DNA from: Hyparrhenia diplandra
Lineage: Eukaryota > Streptophyta > Magnoliopsida > Poales > Poaceae
Direction of reading: 5' to 3'
Assembly: GCA_015847255.1 (NCBI GenBank)
Contig: JADLZK010000405.1
Coordinates: 25,156-89,155 of the forward strand
DNA: 64,000 bases
Shown here: positions 53,301 through 64,000 of the stretch, in pieces
Numbering within the stretch: position 1 is the first letter of the stretch
Layout of the letters: the number at the start of each line of letters is the position of its first letter
Translations under genes and position numbers: made by a program
The notes under the pieces: model-generated
Database searches by the model: none
Told to the model about the DNA's origin: nothing
The model's input: only the letters and a program-made list of their open reading frames with translations

Positions 53301-54700
53301 AAATTTAATTTCCCATCTATCTACATGGTAGTGATGCACAAAGAACTATAACCTTCGTGGTTAATTAAGGCTATTTTCGTGGATAAAATTAATGCAAAAT
53401 TTAATTTGATAGGCAATTGTGTGAAACATATAAATCTAATTTATTCCATGAGAAGTTTGTACAAATACTACTTTAAGTAAAAATTACAACTAAAAATATT
53501 AAATGTTTCGTATTAGTCTTCAAGCTAACAAATTAACCATTAACAACTTAATTCAACGGGAGTTAAAACTTAATGCACCACTACCACTACTATCAATACT
53601 TCAGAATATGAATTTAAAAGATAAGAAATCTATAAGCACATGATTTAAGTTCTTCTTTAAGAGAAACTTTATATGTTCTAAATAATATACATTCTCGTAT
53701 GTCTTAACTTCTATACTTGACAAGCGATAGCTTCATGCTTTATATTCAAGAGTTATGATATACGGTTACAAGCCTTCAAGGAGTGTAACAAATATGCAAG
53801 CCATGTATATAAAGTTATCGCTAAATGATAATAATAATCTGATTTATAAAGTTGTCTAAAATTCCAACTCAATTTTCATTTGAGTAATTTCTTATGGTAA
53901 ATTCAAATACTTTACGTATTACATTGCTCTGTGATATTCTATACACAGAGCCGTTTCTTTGAGAATATACATTGAGAAAATCTTATTTACCATCTTGTCT
54001 TCTAGATATTTAATCTGTAAGCCGCAAGCTATTGTTTATAGAGCAACATTATAAGCATATAAGCTTGAAAATTTAATTTTTAATGTAATATGATATTATG
54101 AAATCATAATTTAGGATTTTACTTATGCGGTGAGTCCCACAATACATTTATTACTTTTTCGGCCATATACTCATTCTAGAGAGTAATCGGGAAATATATA
54201 TCTTTAGTTTACTACTCTTCAATGGCAAGTAAGATATCCTACATGGATTTAATAATGACCATAACAAATAATTCTACTTTTTAGAGTAATTTCGGGATAT
54301 TTTGTGTTTCTTTTAAGGCATACATATTTACATAACTTGGACCATGTGTATATAAGTTTACTACATGAAAACGAGTAGCAAGGTGCAAAAAGATAGTGGA
54401 TGGTTATTCAAAATCTTCTTAGAAGCATCCTGGCATTTTCAAGAATATAGTATATGCAATTTTTTGAATTTATACCAAGGATTCAGTCATCCCGAAAATT
54501 TTTACGTGCTAGGAAAAATAAATATGAGTCTCTTAGGTGTGATAAGTCTAAGGTCTGCGAGGATTCGAGAGCCCATATATTTTATACCATGCTACTAGTG
54601 TAATCATTCAATATTTTATTCTATAATTGCATGGTATAATACATTCAAAAGAGTATAAAAATATATCAATAAGGCATATATATATATATATATGTATTCT
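50336..54700. other. 4.3-kb AT-rich region, undeciphered
   Basis: No open frame of useful length and no clear domain. A minus-strand stretch near 51650-51770 (HEEDHHEDEIQHTKRTSS, in pieces) faintly recalls the acidic linker between integrase and reverse transcriptase of copia elements, and the C-poor composition fits methylation-driven decay. That identity is only a suggestion. No LTR pair or terminal repeats were found around it. Confidence 0.3.
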
Positions 54701-54711
54701 ATATATTACCT

Positions 54712-54738
54712 TGGTAGTGAATAATAATCACTACCCGA
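54712..54738. repeat. Palindromic module, left copy
   Basis: GGTAGTGA-ATAATAA-TCACTACC is an 8-bp perfect inverted repeat with a 7-nt AT spacer, followed by CGAG. A close copy lies at 60382-60404, preceded by CTCG, so the two modules plus CGAG/CTCG face each other as inverted ends of the 5.7-kb segment between them. Confidence 0.7.
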
Positions 54739-54937
54739 GCCTAAATCATCGAGTCCGAGCAACGGGCGCTCCGCGCCGGCCTGAACCAGGCCACGCACGC
54801 TCCCAGCGGCGGTTGGCCCACGTCCTCGAGCTGATATGCCGCTCCGTACACACCGACCCCCATCCACGATTGTTTTGCGGTTCCTATTTCCTCCACCCGT
54901 CAGCTCGGTCTCTCTCCTCACCCTACCCTCGGCTGGT

Positions 54938-54966
54938 GCCGCCGCCGCCGCCGCCGCCGCCGCCGC
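54938..54966. repeat. (GCC)n microsatellite
   Basis: About nine uninterrupted GCC triplets encode an Ala run in the frame from 54836. They are typical of GC-rich grass exons and leaders. Confidence 0.85.
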
Positions 54967-55950
54967 ATCTCACCCCAGCCCCGTCGACGACCCGCATGGT
55001 CCTTCCAGTTGTCGTTCCCTGGTGTTCCCGGCCGGGCGTTCTCAGCTCGTCACCCCTCCGCCGGTTTCGCCCAGCTCGCACCTCTACCCCTCGCCTCCGA
55101 CGCCTCTGCACCGGCGAGCTCGCCGAACCTGGGGCGGCCGTCCTTCCCGTAGCTCGCCAAGCCTCCCCAACGGATCTAACCAGCACCGCCATCCTCTCCT
55201 CACCCCATCAGGTCGCCGCCTGGATGAATTCCTTCATCACGTGCTAGTCCAGCACAACCACCGTGAGGAGGCCGTGACCCCGTCCGGGCGTCCACATCTT
55301 GCGTCGACCCTGTCCCTGTCTCCCCCAAAGTGAAGCACCCTGCTGAAACCCTAGCCGAGCCGCGCGACCGCCAGCCTCGACGCGCGGCGGCCCTCCTCCG
55401 CGTTCGCCGGACAAGCTCGACGTGCAGCCGCGCCCCACCCCCACCCGATGGCCGACTCCGTTCTTGATCCTAACCCTGGCTGTGATGTGCTGACGGCGGC
55501 AGGGGGCGGCGCTCTACTCCTGGCGAGCAGAGGTGGGGACGGGTGCCGTCTGCCGGATCTACAGGGCATCGGCAGCAGGTGCGTGCTGCTGCATCCAGCT
55601 GCTAGGGGCAGCCGTGGAGCGCCCAGGGGACCAGCGCAGCTCCGGCACAGCGCCCAGGCGCTGGTGTGCATACCAGAGTTTGGGATGACGGAATCCAAGG
55701 TGCCCTTTTTTCTCATACTTTTTTTGTTTTGTTTTGTCATGTCTATGATCTGATTCTTCCTTTTTCTATGTTGTTCGTGATAGCTCAGGTCCCTTGGAAG
55801 TGATTGATGGATTATTAGAATTTCATTTGGGAGATATGACAAGGGAGTCGATAATCCTATCCTATAATGTAATGTTCCTTTGCTGAATTGCATTGTTAGT
55901 GTTTATTTTCACATATTCAGGTTCGGCGAGCGGGCCTTGCTGTCCACACG

Positions 55951-56195
55951 GTGAGCTGACTGAATCCCCCTCTTCATCCCTCTTCCTGATTTCATCTTCA
56001 ATTTGTTTATATCACCAATGATTGGGAATTACGGGGAGATATGTCATTGATTTGATTTGTAAATTTAGGTTAAAAATGGTGAGCAAACTGAATCATCCCC
56101 TCTGTATCTCTATTCCTGTTTCGGTCTTCAATTTGTTTCATATCATCAGGGATTGGGGAATTATGTGGAGATAGGTTGTGATTTGTACTGTTCGG
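55951..56195. repeat. About 125-bp tandem duplication covering a splice donor
   Basis: The sequence from GTGAGC(TG/AA)ACTGAATC through TCTTCAATTTGTTT and GATTGGG(G)AATTA to GGAGATA occurs at 55951-56075 and again from 56076. Each copy starts with the same GTGAGC donor-like hexamer, preceded by ACG or ATG. Confidence 0.7.
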
Positions 56196-59100
56196 AGTGA
56201 GATTTGCTCAAAGACAGACTGTAATTGGATAAGCAAAAGTAGATTGCCCTGTATTTTATTGGGAGGGTGTCTATCTATTTTAAGCTTTTTTTCTATATTG
56301 CTGCAGTTCATTGAATCTTTATAGTTCAAGTACACTACCAAGTCGAAATGTTATTTGAAGGTTTATGCTTCATAGAATATAGAAATGTTAGTTTTGTAAT
56401 CTTCATCCTTGTATCTGATCTGAAAATGGAATCGTTGCTTTGTTAGGCTTTTAAAAATAGCAAGGAACTCTCTGCCAAATGGGCAGTTCATTGCTATGTC
56501 ATCTTGAACCCTTGAACTTGACACAACAATGGTAAAAATTTGTAACCAATGGTTGTTGGCTGAATTCCCAAGCAGCACAGGTGCCTCTTGATCCGTGATG
56601 TGCTGCTCCAATCCTGGTGAGCTTCAAAGTTCCTCCCTTTTTTGCTTCTTCGTGGTTCTTTTCATTAGCCGTGTTTTTTTCACATCCACTGAAATGCAAA
56701 ACAACAGATGGGTTCTTGCATAGTGCTTCATTGCAGCCTATTCTGTTGTTCTCGTGCACAAAGTCTGAATTGGGTTGTTGGTTATACAATTATTAATAAC
56801 GTAATGTTCTTTGACATATCCTAAATTTCTAATGGTTGGTCGTCAACATATTGCTTAATGACTTTTAAAATCAATCTTAGGATTAGCTATTAGGCTTCTC
56901 AAGTGTAGGGTAACGATTAGGATAAAATAATTATTTCATTTGCCTCATCGATAGCAAAAAAAAAGAAGAGCAAAAAAAAAAAAACGGGATGCTAATAGAG
57001 GTAAAATGTTATGTTGTACAGATTTTCAGCTTCAGTGCAATGGTTAAATAACGTGGGAGGCAGGTTCAGCAGGTTTCCACGTCGGACTCAAAATTGATTA
57101 CCTAGCAAAAGTCATCAATCAGGTAGGGCCTCATAATTAAGCTACTTTGTGTGATGTGTTATATATTTACATGCAGTGGCAAAACTAGCTGCCTATTTAA
57201 CTATTTCTCTAAAAGAAAATTATGTTTGTGCAGTACTCTGTTACTCTGTTGATCATATTTGCACAATCAGATGGAGGTGATACTGTGATTTTGGTTTCTG
57301 TTGTGCTATTGAACAAAGTAAGTGCTGCTCTTATGGTTTATTTTTTTTTCTAGCACTGAAATCTTCTTCTATTAGTGAGTATTCAGGATTTATACGAATG
57401 TAAGTGGTTCTCAAGACCAGCTACATGTGAATTGCTGAATATATTTTCTGGATTGTGTTCTCACTTCTCAGTGTAGATGTGCTTTCCTAATTTATTCAGT
57501 ATTTGTGGTGTGAAAAAAGTCAGCCTGTATGTCTACAGACTGAATATGGTTGCTTCCTAAAGCCTTTTCACCAAAATTCATTAGATCTATCATGCTCCAT
57601 ATTCATGCAATGATCATCATGCTTGTCTACTACAAATATGTGTGGTAACAGATATCTACATTGATTTAGGTTTATTACCAAATTAACTCTGAAGTCACCA
57701 AGTCTGCCAAAATAAAGAGTGGTTCTGTTTCAGTTTGCCGACAGAATGGAAATCCTCATCAGTGTCAACTCCGAGGCAGATCAAGGTGGTTTTTAATACT
57801 TATAAATCTATTTGACTGATGCCTACGATTCGATGCATTGTTATCTGGAAGACACCTTGTTCGCATCTTAAGGTGTGACCACCCAGTTTATATGTTAAAC
57901 CTCGATCAGTTAATTTGCATTTGCTTGTCCAAAATTCTTTCATGTTTAGAGGAATGAAATTTGGTTCTTGCTGCACCTTGGGTACTATGTGTTTTTTTTG
58001 TTAAATAGTAATTATGAGAAATCTGCTACATGCATATATCCTTTTCGTGCTGTCCTGTTTAGTGTTTACATGTCATAAAAACAAAGTATTAGCATGTTGG
58101 CTTCGTTTCGGCTCACCCGTTCATGTGTTTATAGATGGTTTTGGTTTTGTTATGAAAATGCACTATCTAGCCACAAGGAAATGTTGTCATGGAAGGTTTG
58201 ATTTTTTTAATGTCTGAATATCAGCTATTCAAGATATATTCAGTTGCTTTGCTATCTTCAGAGTTCTCTTACCATGAATATGAATATGATTTGCTAGCAT
58301 ATTCTAAATATCTGCGCTTATAGAATGCTTCTGCTGCCATGAAGAATATTTATTATTTGTCAAGCATGTTCCTGCTCTTCATGTTTTTATTAAAAAAAAT
58401 GTGTGTGCACAATTAGGCCTCCCAATTTTACCTTCAATGTACCAAGCTACAATTACTTTTCATGATTAGATTTTATTTAGTTCCATTGTTTCCGCGTAGT
58501 AATGAGTTTAGATTTTCCTTCAAAATTTCCTTTGCATCTGTTTAGCCCACCTCTCTTTATCAGACATATCAATCTCATCTGTGTCAGGGTGTGATTTTAG
58601 CATCATAGATCTGGTATTCATTTTGTTCTAGCTTGGTCTTCAGTTTTCACTGCCTCTTTGCTTTTTGCCCTACCTTCTTCTCTGGACATTAGGCTCTTTT
58701 GATACCACATTGTTGTGGACCATACTCTTAGTGTATTGGTACTCTTTTTTTCCTAATAGGTGTCATTACTTACCTCTGTTTTTTTTTTTTTTTAAAACTA
58801 CTTTGCTCCATTAAAAGATTGGTTCAGTATGCAGTTTAGGGATTAGGCGCAGAAACACCTCAATGTTCCCTAGCCCGCTTCAAATAAGAATTTACATGTG
58901 CTTTTTATGCTTTTAAGGCTTCAGGGCTCATTTCTTATGGCATTACTGAACTCTATATTTTTTATCAGGCCTGTTGAACCAACATCAGATACAGGCAAGG
59001 CTGGTTGTACTGTGGTATCCTGGTATTGTCCTTTTTCGTCATTTTTATACTCATCGTTTGCTGACTACGCTTTTTACTAGCATTCTATCTTCTGTCCTAT

Positions 59101-59644
59101 GCGACAATAGAATGTGCTACTTTTAGGTTCCTGTTACAAAATTAGCTCTGTGAATCCACTCACATATATACTTTATCTTGTCATGAAATATGTTCATTAC
59201 TAATGCATGACCACCAGCTCTTTCCAAAACTAGTATCCTTCCATTCATATGAAACATTTTGTATGGTGATAATTAAAGGGGTATATGTACAATCCTATTT
59301 TGATAACTGAAGGACTCACCGTACAACATTTGTTTTGTGTGCATATTGGACCTTAAGCTCTACAATGAAGCTATCTAGCAACGAACTGATCAAGCAAAAA
59401 GATGATAAGAGCAAGGCAAAAATAATTGCAAAGAATGTGTGTCCTGCACACGACCTGAGGGCTGAGGCACAAGGCTCTAAGAACCTGGCATAGACAGTGG
59501 CGTGTGTTCTACCTATATAGATGGTTTACATTTGATTGTTATGTTGCACAACATTATTGGGCGATCATTAGACCATGTATGTGATTTGCGCAGGCTCTTT
59601 TTTTTTTTGGCAAAATGTTCTACCAGTACATTTTCCCAACACTT

Positions 59645-59778
59645 GGTTCAGAAGTAAAGAAATACGCCGGTCACTCATTCCTCGAGGAAAAAAGCCTCTA
59701 ACGTGTGCAGTGGTTCAGAAGTAAGGAAATACGCTAGCCACTCATTCCTCTAGGAAAGAAGCCTCTAACGTGTGCAAA
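59645..59778. repeat. 67-bp tandem duplication
   Basis: GGTTCAGAAGTAA(A/G)GAAATACGC, CACTCATTCCTC(G/T)AGGAAA and AGCCTCTAACGTGTGCA occur in order twice, at 59645-59711 and 59712-59778, with about six differences. Confidence 0.85.
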
Positions 59779-59799
59779 TGCAGTATATTTGTCACATAC

Positions 59800-60380
59800 A
59801 TATATATGAATTCATTTGTAGAAAGAATAAGCTTGATGTAATTAAAAAAAAGGCTCCATACGCTCCTATGAAACAATATCTTTTGATTTATTAGTTTTTT
59901 AGCAACCTTTTGATTTATTAGTAAACAGACCGGTTTTGATTCTTACCAAACTATAACAACAATCAAATATACTGGTACAAAGATACGTGCCATTTTGGGA
60001 GTTGGGAACCATCAAAGCAAGGACAAACCTTAATTATTGAGATAACAAAAAAGTTCTTATATATAATTATAAAAACCACACGTGTGATGTTACTACCCAA
60101 AACAACGGGGCGAAGCAACTGCTTCAGGTCAAAAGAAAATCCATTTCAATCGGATTAAAAAATTGGGTTATAAGGTGGGCGGTCAGGCATCAGCCCCAAG
60201 AAAAATGGAATAGGCCGCATGAAAAAAAAAAGAGAAAATGATGGCCAAAAGGAGGTGGATAAGGACAGTAACGGTGGAAGGGATCTGTGGTGCACCTGGT
60301 GCAGCGGACGTACCACGGCCGAGGGGCTCTGGACCTAGCGCGCGGGGGCGGTCTGGCGGGGCGGGGTGCCGCGGCGTACT
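59800..60380. other. No gene seen
   Basis: AT-rich to 60230, then GC-rich to 60380 with no recognised protein. The GC-rich end mirrors the GC-rich start at 54740-54840, as if the right palindrome also sits beside gene-end-like DNA. Confidence 0.3.
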
Positions 60381-60381
60381 C

Positions 60382-60404
60382 GGGTAGCGATTAATAATCA
60401 CTAC
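60382..60404. repeat. Palindromic module, right copy
   Basis: GGTAGCGA-TTAATAA-TCACTACC matches the left module at 54712 with two differences in direct, or three in inverted, orientation. It is preceded by CTCG, the complement of the CGAG that follows the left copy. Confidence 0.65.
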
Positions 60405-61400
60405 CTGCGGGTAGGATTTAGCGCAGCCCTATATATATGTATGTATATATACACACGAGCAATAAATAAATAGATATACTTTAGCTCATGCAGTGACCTC
60501 ACACAAACAGTAATCGACAAGGTCTCCTACATGTGGGTGACGACGATACTATGTGCAAACTGTGGCTTCAGGCTGATAGAGGCAATGGCAAACATCTACG
60601 GGTGAATTGCACGCATTCGAGTACGGGAAGGGTACGACAACATTACTGATATGTTTATGGTATTTCCGATATTTTAGAATCAGAATTTTTCTCAGCTGCA
60701 GGGTGCGAATATATGCGAGCCGATGCGGATGGACGGAACGTGAATCTCAAAACGTACAACCAAACAGTGCACGATGCCAGGTCATCACACATGGATATTT
60801 TGCGGCATTGCGGCCATCCGCAGAACCACGGGGGCAACTCGAGGCATGCGAGCCCGACGAGACCATATGGCGACGGGCCATAGCATGACTACCGAATGCA
60901 AATGCCTGTTATGTACGTGCATTTGTATCCTGCAAGGACACGTTACTATTGGCTTCATGTACAAGTCCCATCATCCTTATATATACAAGATTAAAAATTC
61001 CATGCATCTAGTACTGCTTGTACATATGATTGTGATCTACTACGTGTAGTCAGTTCTGATTCAAAGTCGTGCGGCATGGTTCTGACACAATCCTATCTCA
61101 AGCAACAATATTGGTGGCGGCGATCCCTTGCGCGTTCTGGCGCGCGAGCTACAGGCTGTTTGTTCCGTGTCTCACCGCGTTTGAGTGCTCCGAATACTCA
61201 TGGAGACTGCGGATCAGACTATGCTACTGGCTAGCTGGTTGCATGCGTGCAGGCTGCATGGTCACCAGCTCGTGCTTGAGCTTGACACACGCCGACATGT
61301 TGTTGTGCTTTCCCGTTTAATTAAATTAATTCTAGATTTAGCACATGTATATGTAGTAGGTGCTAAATACACAATATGTGTATATGCGTGTGTACTTCAT
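60405..61400. other. Unassigned sequence
   Basis: Mixed composition with short frames only (for example 60607-60888 and 61069-61320). No domain, terminal repeat or repeat unit was recognised. Confidence 0.3.
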
Positions 61401-62280
61401 GTACAATCCTAAATACGCATCGGCAGTAGGGCGGTGAAATTGATACCCCAACTTCGATGGCGGGAACACAAGCAATCTGCGAGATACGATTCTTTCCTAC
61501 CTTTGGTTCTTGAATTCGAGAAGAAGCCAAGGCTGTCGCGTAGGACAGTTCGGTTAGGCCGTGGGGACCTGCCGGCGTGACGATGAATCGTCTAAAGGCA
61601 GATTAGTAGCGGTAGAGGTAGCAGATCCATTCCGCGACAACGCGGGGATGTCGACGTCGTCGGAAGTAGTTGCGGCGGTCGTCGGCACGGCGTCGAGTGC
61701 CGAAGATCGGTGGCGGCTTCAACGACGATATCGGCGAAGAGCTTGTCGTCGCTGATAACGTGTTATGAAACATGTTGCCGGCGGTTAGAATCTTTCCCTC
61801 TCCGTCTCTCAAGATCAACATAGTAGATGAAAGTAGAACACATAGACACAAGATGTAGGAAGACTATTCTTTATTTCTCTGAATATTAGTGATTACAAAA
61901 TAGAGCTCCCACGTATATATAGTTCTGCTAAGGCCTAAGAGTTTCGGTAAGAGCCCAGATACAAACGGACTAGGATTAGGATTCCTCCTTTTCCTTTCTT
62001 TCTAGGACAGAGTCCGTGTGTTTTACCACAAGCGCTACCCCGCACGCGTTGGAGCACAAGGCCGTCGTCGAACCTCCGTGTAGTAGACCGTGTTTTGTTC
62101 GAGTTGTACTTCGGCATCGAGTCCGATGCTATCAAGAACGAGCTAGAGGTCTGCCGACGAGATATGTGCCACCAAAGTGAGATGACGCAGAACGACGACG
62201 AGCGCAGTTGGATTCCTTGCATGCCTTGGAGTAGATGTGTTGATACTCTTGATCGCTTGCTATTTGCTTCCATGTAGACG
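61400..62280 (-). mobile_element. LTR and internal start of a minus-strand retroelement remnant
   Basis: On the minus strand an LTR-like block carries a TATA box (CTATATATACGTGGG, 61910-61923). It ends CAACATGTTTCA at 61766, and next comes TAACACGTTATCAGC, a post-LTR sequence I know from plant copia-type elements. Internal sequence continues down to about 61400 without a clear gag. The LTR's other end (about 62050-62280) is not fixed, and no partner LTR is in the window. Confidence 0.45.
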
Positions 62281-62284
62281 TACG

Positions 62285-62880
62285 TGTACGAACAACACCT
62301 TCCTTATTGGCTTGTGGTGTCGTGCGTGGTGCCGATCGATCAGCACAGCACGTCCACGAGATGTGATCAGGACACCGGGAACCGATCCGTGTTGAATTTG
62401 ACGGCACAAAACCGATTCAACGCCGGAGAGGTCGAAGTTATGGCGATGACGATGACGTACGCGCCGAGGAGCCGCCGCTCAGCACGCGTAGGTGCCTCGT
62501 ATACTCGTGTAGTTGTCCATGACGACACCGTGTCCTTGATCTTGCACGGTTTTCGTTGCCGTCGTAGATGGATTCCACCACCGCTGCTTAGCTTTTGATC
62601 CACGGGTGCTGAGTTGCCGCAGTTGACGTGAGTCGCGGACGAGGGGCGCCGGCGATTTGCTGGTGTAGACGACCTCAGAAGCGGCTCCGAGATCGAATCT
62701 GCCAGGGCTAGTGTCGGCGAAGTCGCAGTCGTCGGCATAGGTGCCGGCGAGGTCGTAGAGGCCGGCGTTGGTGCCGGCGAGGTTGCCAGGTTGTCTAGGA
62801 ATCGGCGTAATGACGAGGCTGTACGTCGCACAAGGTCGATGAGTAGGAGCACGACGAGTCCCTTCTCAGACGTACGTCGG
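62285..62880 (-). mobile_element. Inverted copy of LTR-family internal region
   Basis: 62310-62420 is clearly similar to 2520-2640 of the first LTR element in the same (minus) orientation, sharing CGTGCGTGGTGCCGA, CGAGATG(T/A)G and CCGATTCAACGCCG. Its GCCGGCGAGGTCG repeats at 62700-62790 are also seen inverted as CGACCTCGC(T)GGC at 63430-63500. It is therefore a minus-strand piece of the family whose plus-strand LTR begins next to it. No coding domain. Confidence 0.55.
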
Positions 62881-62899
62881 ACAGTGCCGCTGATCTTGA

Positions 62900-63311
62900 T
62901 CTAGTTGGATCCACCAGAAACTTCGTACGTGCAGGCTATATGGGCCGCACCTCCAGTGGTGGCCCGGCCCAAGACGTGCGGCATACGGCACTGCACTACA
63001 AGACTTGAAATTGTATCATATCGGTTACTTTACTTGTAACCCTGTCCCTTCAAACTATATAAGGAGGGGCAGGGGACCCCCTAGAGATCATCTGAGATCA
63101 CAACAATCTCTCACCTCATTGTATACGATAGCCAATACATACAACAGAGTACAGGACGTAGAGTTTTTACGCCACGCCGACGGCCCGAACCTGGATACAT
63201 CGGTGTCTTGTGTCTCTCGTAACCATTTAGATCTCGGTCTCGTGAACCCCTCCGATCAATCTACCATTGTGGGTAACCCCTCGGTGGACTGTCGAGCTCA
63301 TGTCTTCAACA
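62900..63311 (+). repeat. LTR (plus strand) of the same family as 3270-3810
   Basis: It carries ACTATATAAGGAGGGGCAGGGG at 63054, GTACAGGACGTAG, GACGGCCCGAACCTG and the end CTTCAACA at 63311. GTTGGAGCGCTAGGTAGGGG follows at once, matching the junction after the LTR at 3270. The left boundary is approximate. Confidence 0.65.
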
Positions 63312-64000
63312 GTTGGAGCGCTAGGTAGGGGTGTGCGCTCAAATCTATCGATCAAGATGGTGTACCTTAAGAGCAATATCATCCGCGACGATCCCGCGGC
63401 GATCCTGCACCATTCGCTTCTACAACGACCTCGCTGGCTCCAGCGCCGGCAACGGCGACCTCGCTGGCACCTGTGCCGGCAACCACGTCCTCGCCGACCT
63501 CTACATCGGCAACTACGATCCCGCTAGCTTCCACGCTAGCAGATCCCATCTCGGATCCGTCTCCGAGAATTTTCCCGCGATGGATCTCAACATCATCGAT
63601 ACGTTCTTGGTGGCGACCCGTGCATCAGATTGCCCATACGGGCTGCCGCTGGGAGGCACACGTACAACATGTCCCACACCGTCGTCGTGTTCAGCACGAG
63701 CCGAAGACGGCCGGCGGCATCCGTGCGGATGTCTCGTGTCGTTACTCTTCGGATCGGTCCAATCGGCCGAGGAAGCCAGATTCCATCAGCTGTACGTGGT
63801 GTTGCACTCCCAGCACGATCCCTTCATCTACGGTGGCGGCAGGATGACATCGCAACAAGATACACGAAGATGCTAGCAAAAGTATGATCTACAAGATGCA
63901 ATCAGCAGGCAAACAAAGGGGACGTACGATGTACAGCTCCATGCACATGACGCAAGCTAGCTACCCATCGCCGGGAACAAATCCTGAGTATCGGACCTCA
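63312..64000 (+). mobile_element. Internal region of plus-strand LTR element, runs off window
   Basis: It begins with the PBS-like junction. Short repeats rich in CGACCTCGCTGGC and GCCGGCAAC at 63420-63530 follow. Open frames in several phases reflect repeat composition, and no retroviral-type domain is visible by the window end, as in the related element at 162-3269. Confidence 0.5.

Larger units (their letters stand above)
54836..59493 (+). pseudogene. Possible multi-exon gene of unknown function
   Basis: GC-rich frames start at 54836 (Pro/Ser-rich, with an Ala run from (GCC)n) and at 55448 (MADSVLDPNPGCDVL, ending TESK at a GTGCCC donor, 55699). An in-phase 30-nt exon VRRAGLAVHT follows at 55921-55950 between TATTCAG and GTGAGC. 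Other exon-like pieces are GFHVGLKIDYLAKVINQ (about 57071-57121, donor GTAGGG), FADRMEILISVNSEADQ (about 57733-57783) and a last exon with MKLSSNELIKQKDDKSKAKI and CPAHDLRAEAQ ending at TAG 59491-59493. The layout resembles a real grass gene, but I recognise no family, and frames could not be joined throughout. It may be a gene, a decayed gene or transposon cargo. Confidence 0.35.

Noticed and set aside
62367..62852. 161-codon minus-strand frame with Thr/Ser/Pro repeats
   Set aside because: It translates the CCGGC-rich tandem repeats of a non-coding LTR family interior, and the same repeats appear inverted at 63400-63560 in other frames.

Overview
The window looks like transposon-dense nuclear DNA from a grass (Poaceae). 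The signs are layered LTR retrotransposons of copia, Athila and other gypsy types, CACTA (En/Spm), Mutator-like (MULE) and PIF/Harbinger elements and an L1-type LINE, together with GC-rich gene 5' ends that give way to AT-rich introns. The species cannot be fixed from sequence alone. There are no bacterial operons, rRNA, tRNA or CRISPR arrays. Almost every protein-coding trace is a broken transposon gene. Host coding sequence is limited to a few weak exon candidates and captured gene fragments.

Layout. 1-3810: a minus-strand LTR element without coding capacity, whose right LTR ends inside a CACTA element. 3811-11575: the CACTA remainder, with a broken TNP2-like transposase tail, a 400-bp telomere-like CCCTAAA/CCCTAAT tract, a promoter with TATA box, a long leader and a broken TnpA-like gene that is itself split by an apparent solo LTR. 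11576-16807: a minus-strand Athila-type element holding gag, protease and a Lys-rich tail but no reverse transcriptase or integrase. 17718-18349: a small TIR element. 18486-21037: a 5'-truncated LINE in a perfect 14-bp target duplication. 22352-26822: a complete, fairly young minus-strand copia element. 27326 to about 30785: a long gypsy-type LTR.

30906-35057: a Pack-MULE with 8-bp target duplication carrying spliceable pieces of a pectin acetylesterase gene; its right terminal repeat is split by a 3.1-kb Harbinger-type element. 35066-39590: degenerate gene-like sequence. 39596-46039: a candidate two-exon gene whose intron holds a 5.7-kb copia element (40023-45687) and whose second exon is hit by a second MULE (45888-46999), so the open frame now ends inside the MULE terminal repeat. 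47000-49100: more exon-like fragments, including a glycolate-oxidase N-terminus and a 14-nt minimal LINE tail in a 17-bp target duplication. 49200-49977: the right end of another CACTA element. 50340-54700: AT-rich, undeciphered sequence.

54712-60410: a gene-like segment bounded by two copies of a 23-bp palindromic module. 61400-64000: LTR-retroelement pieces, including a plus-strand LTR of the same family as the element at the window start and, next to it, an inverted copy of that family's internal region. The most interesting parts are the nested Pack-MULE, the transposon-altered exon, the run of same-shape hairpins inside the second copia element and the palindrome-bounded segment.
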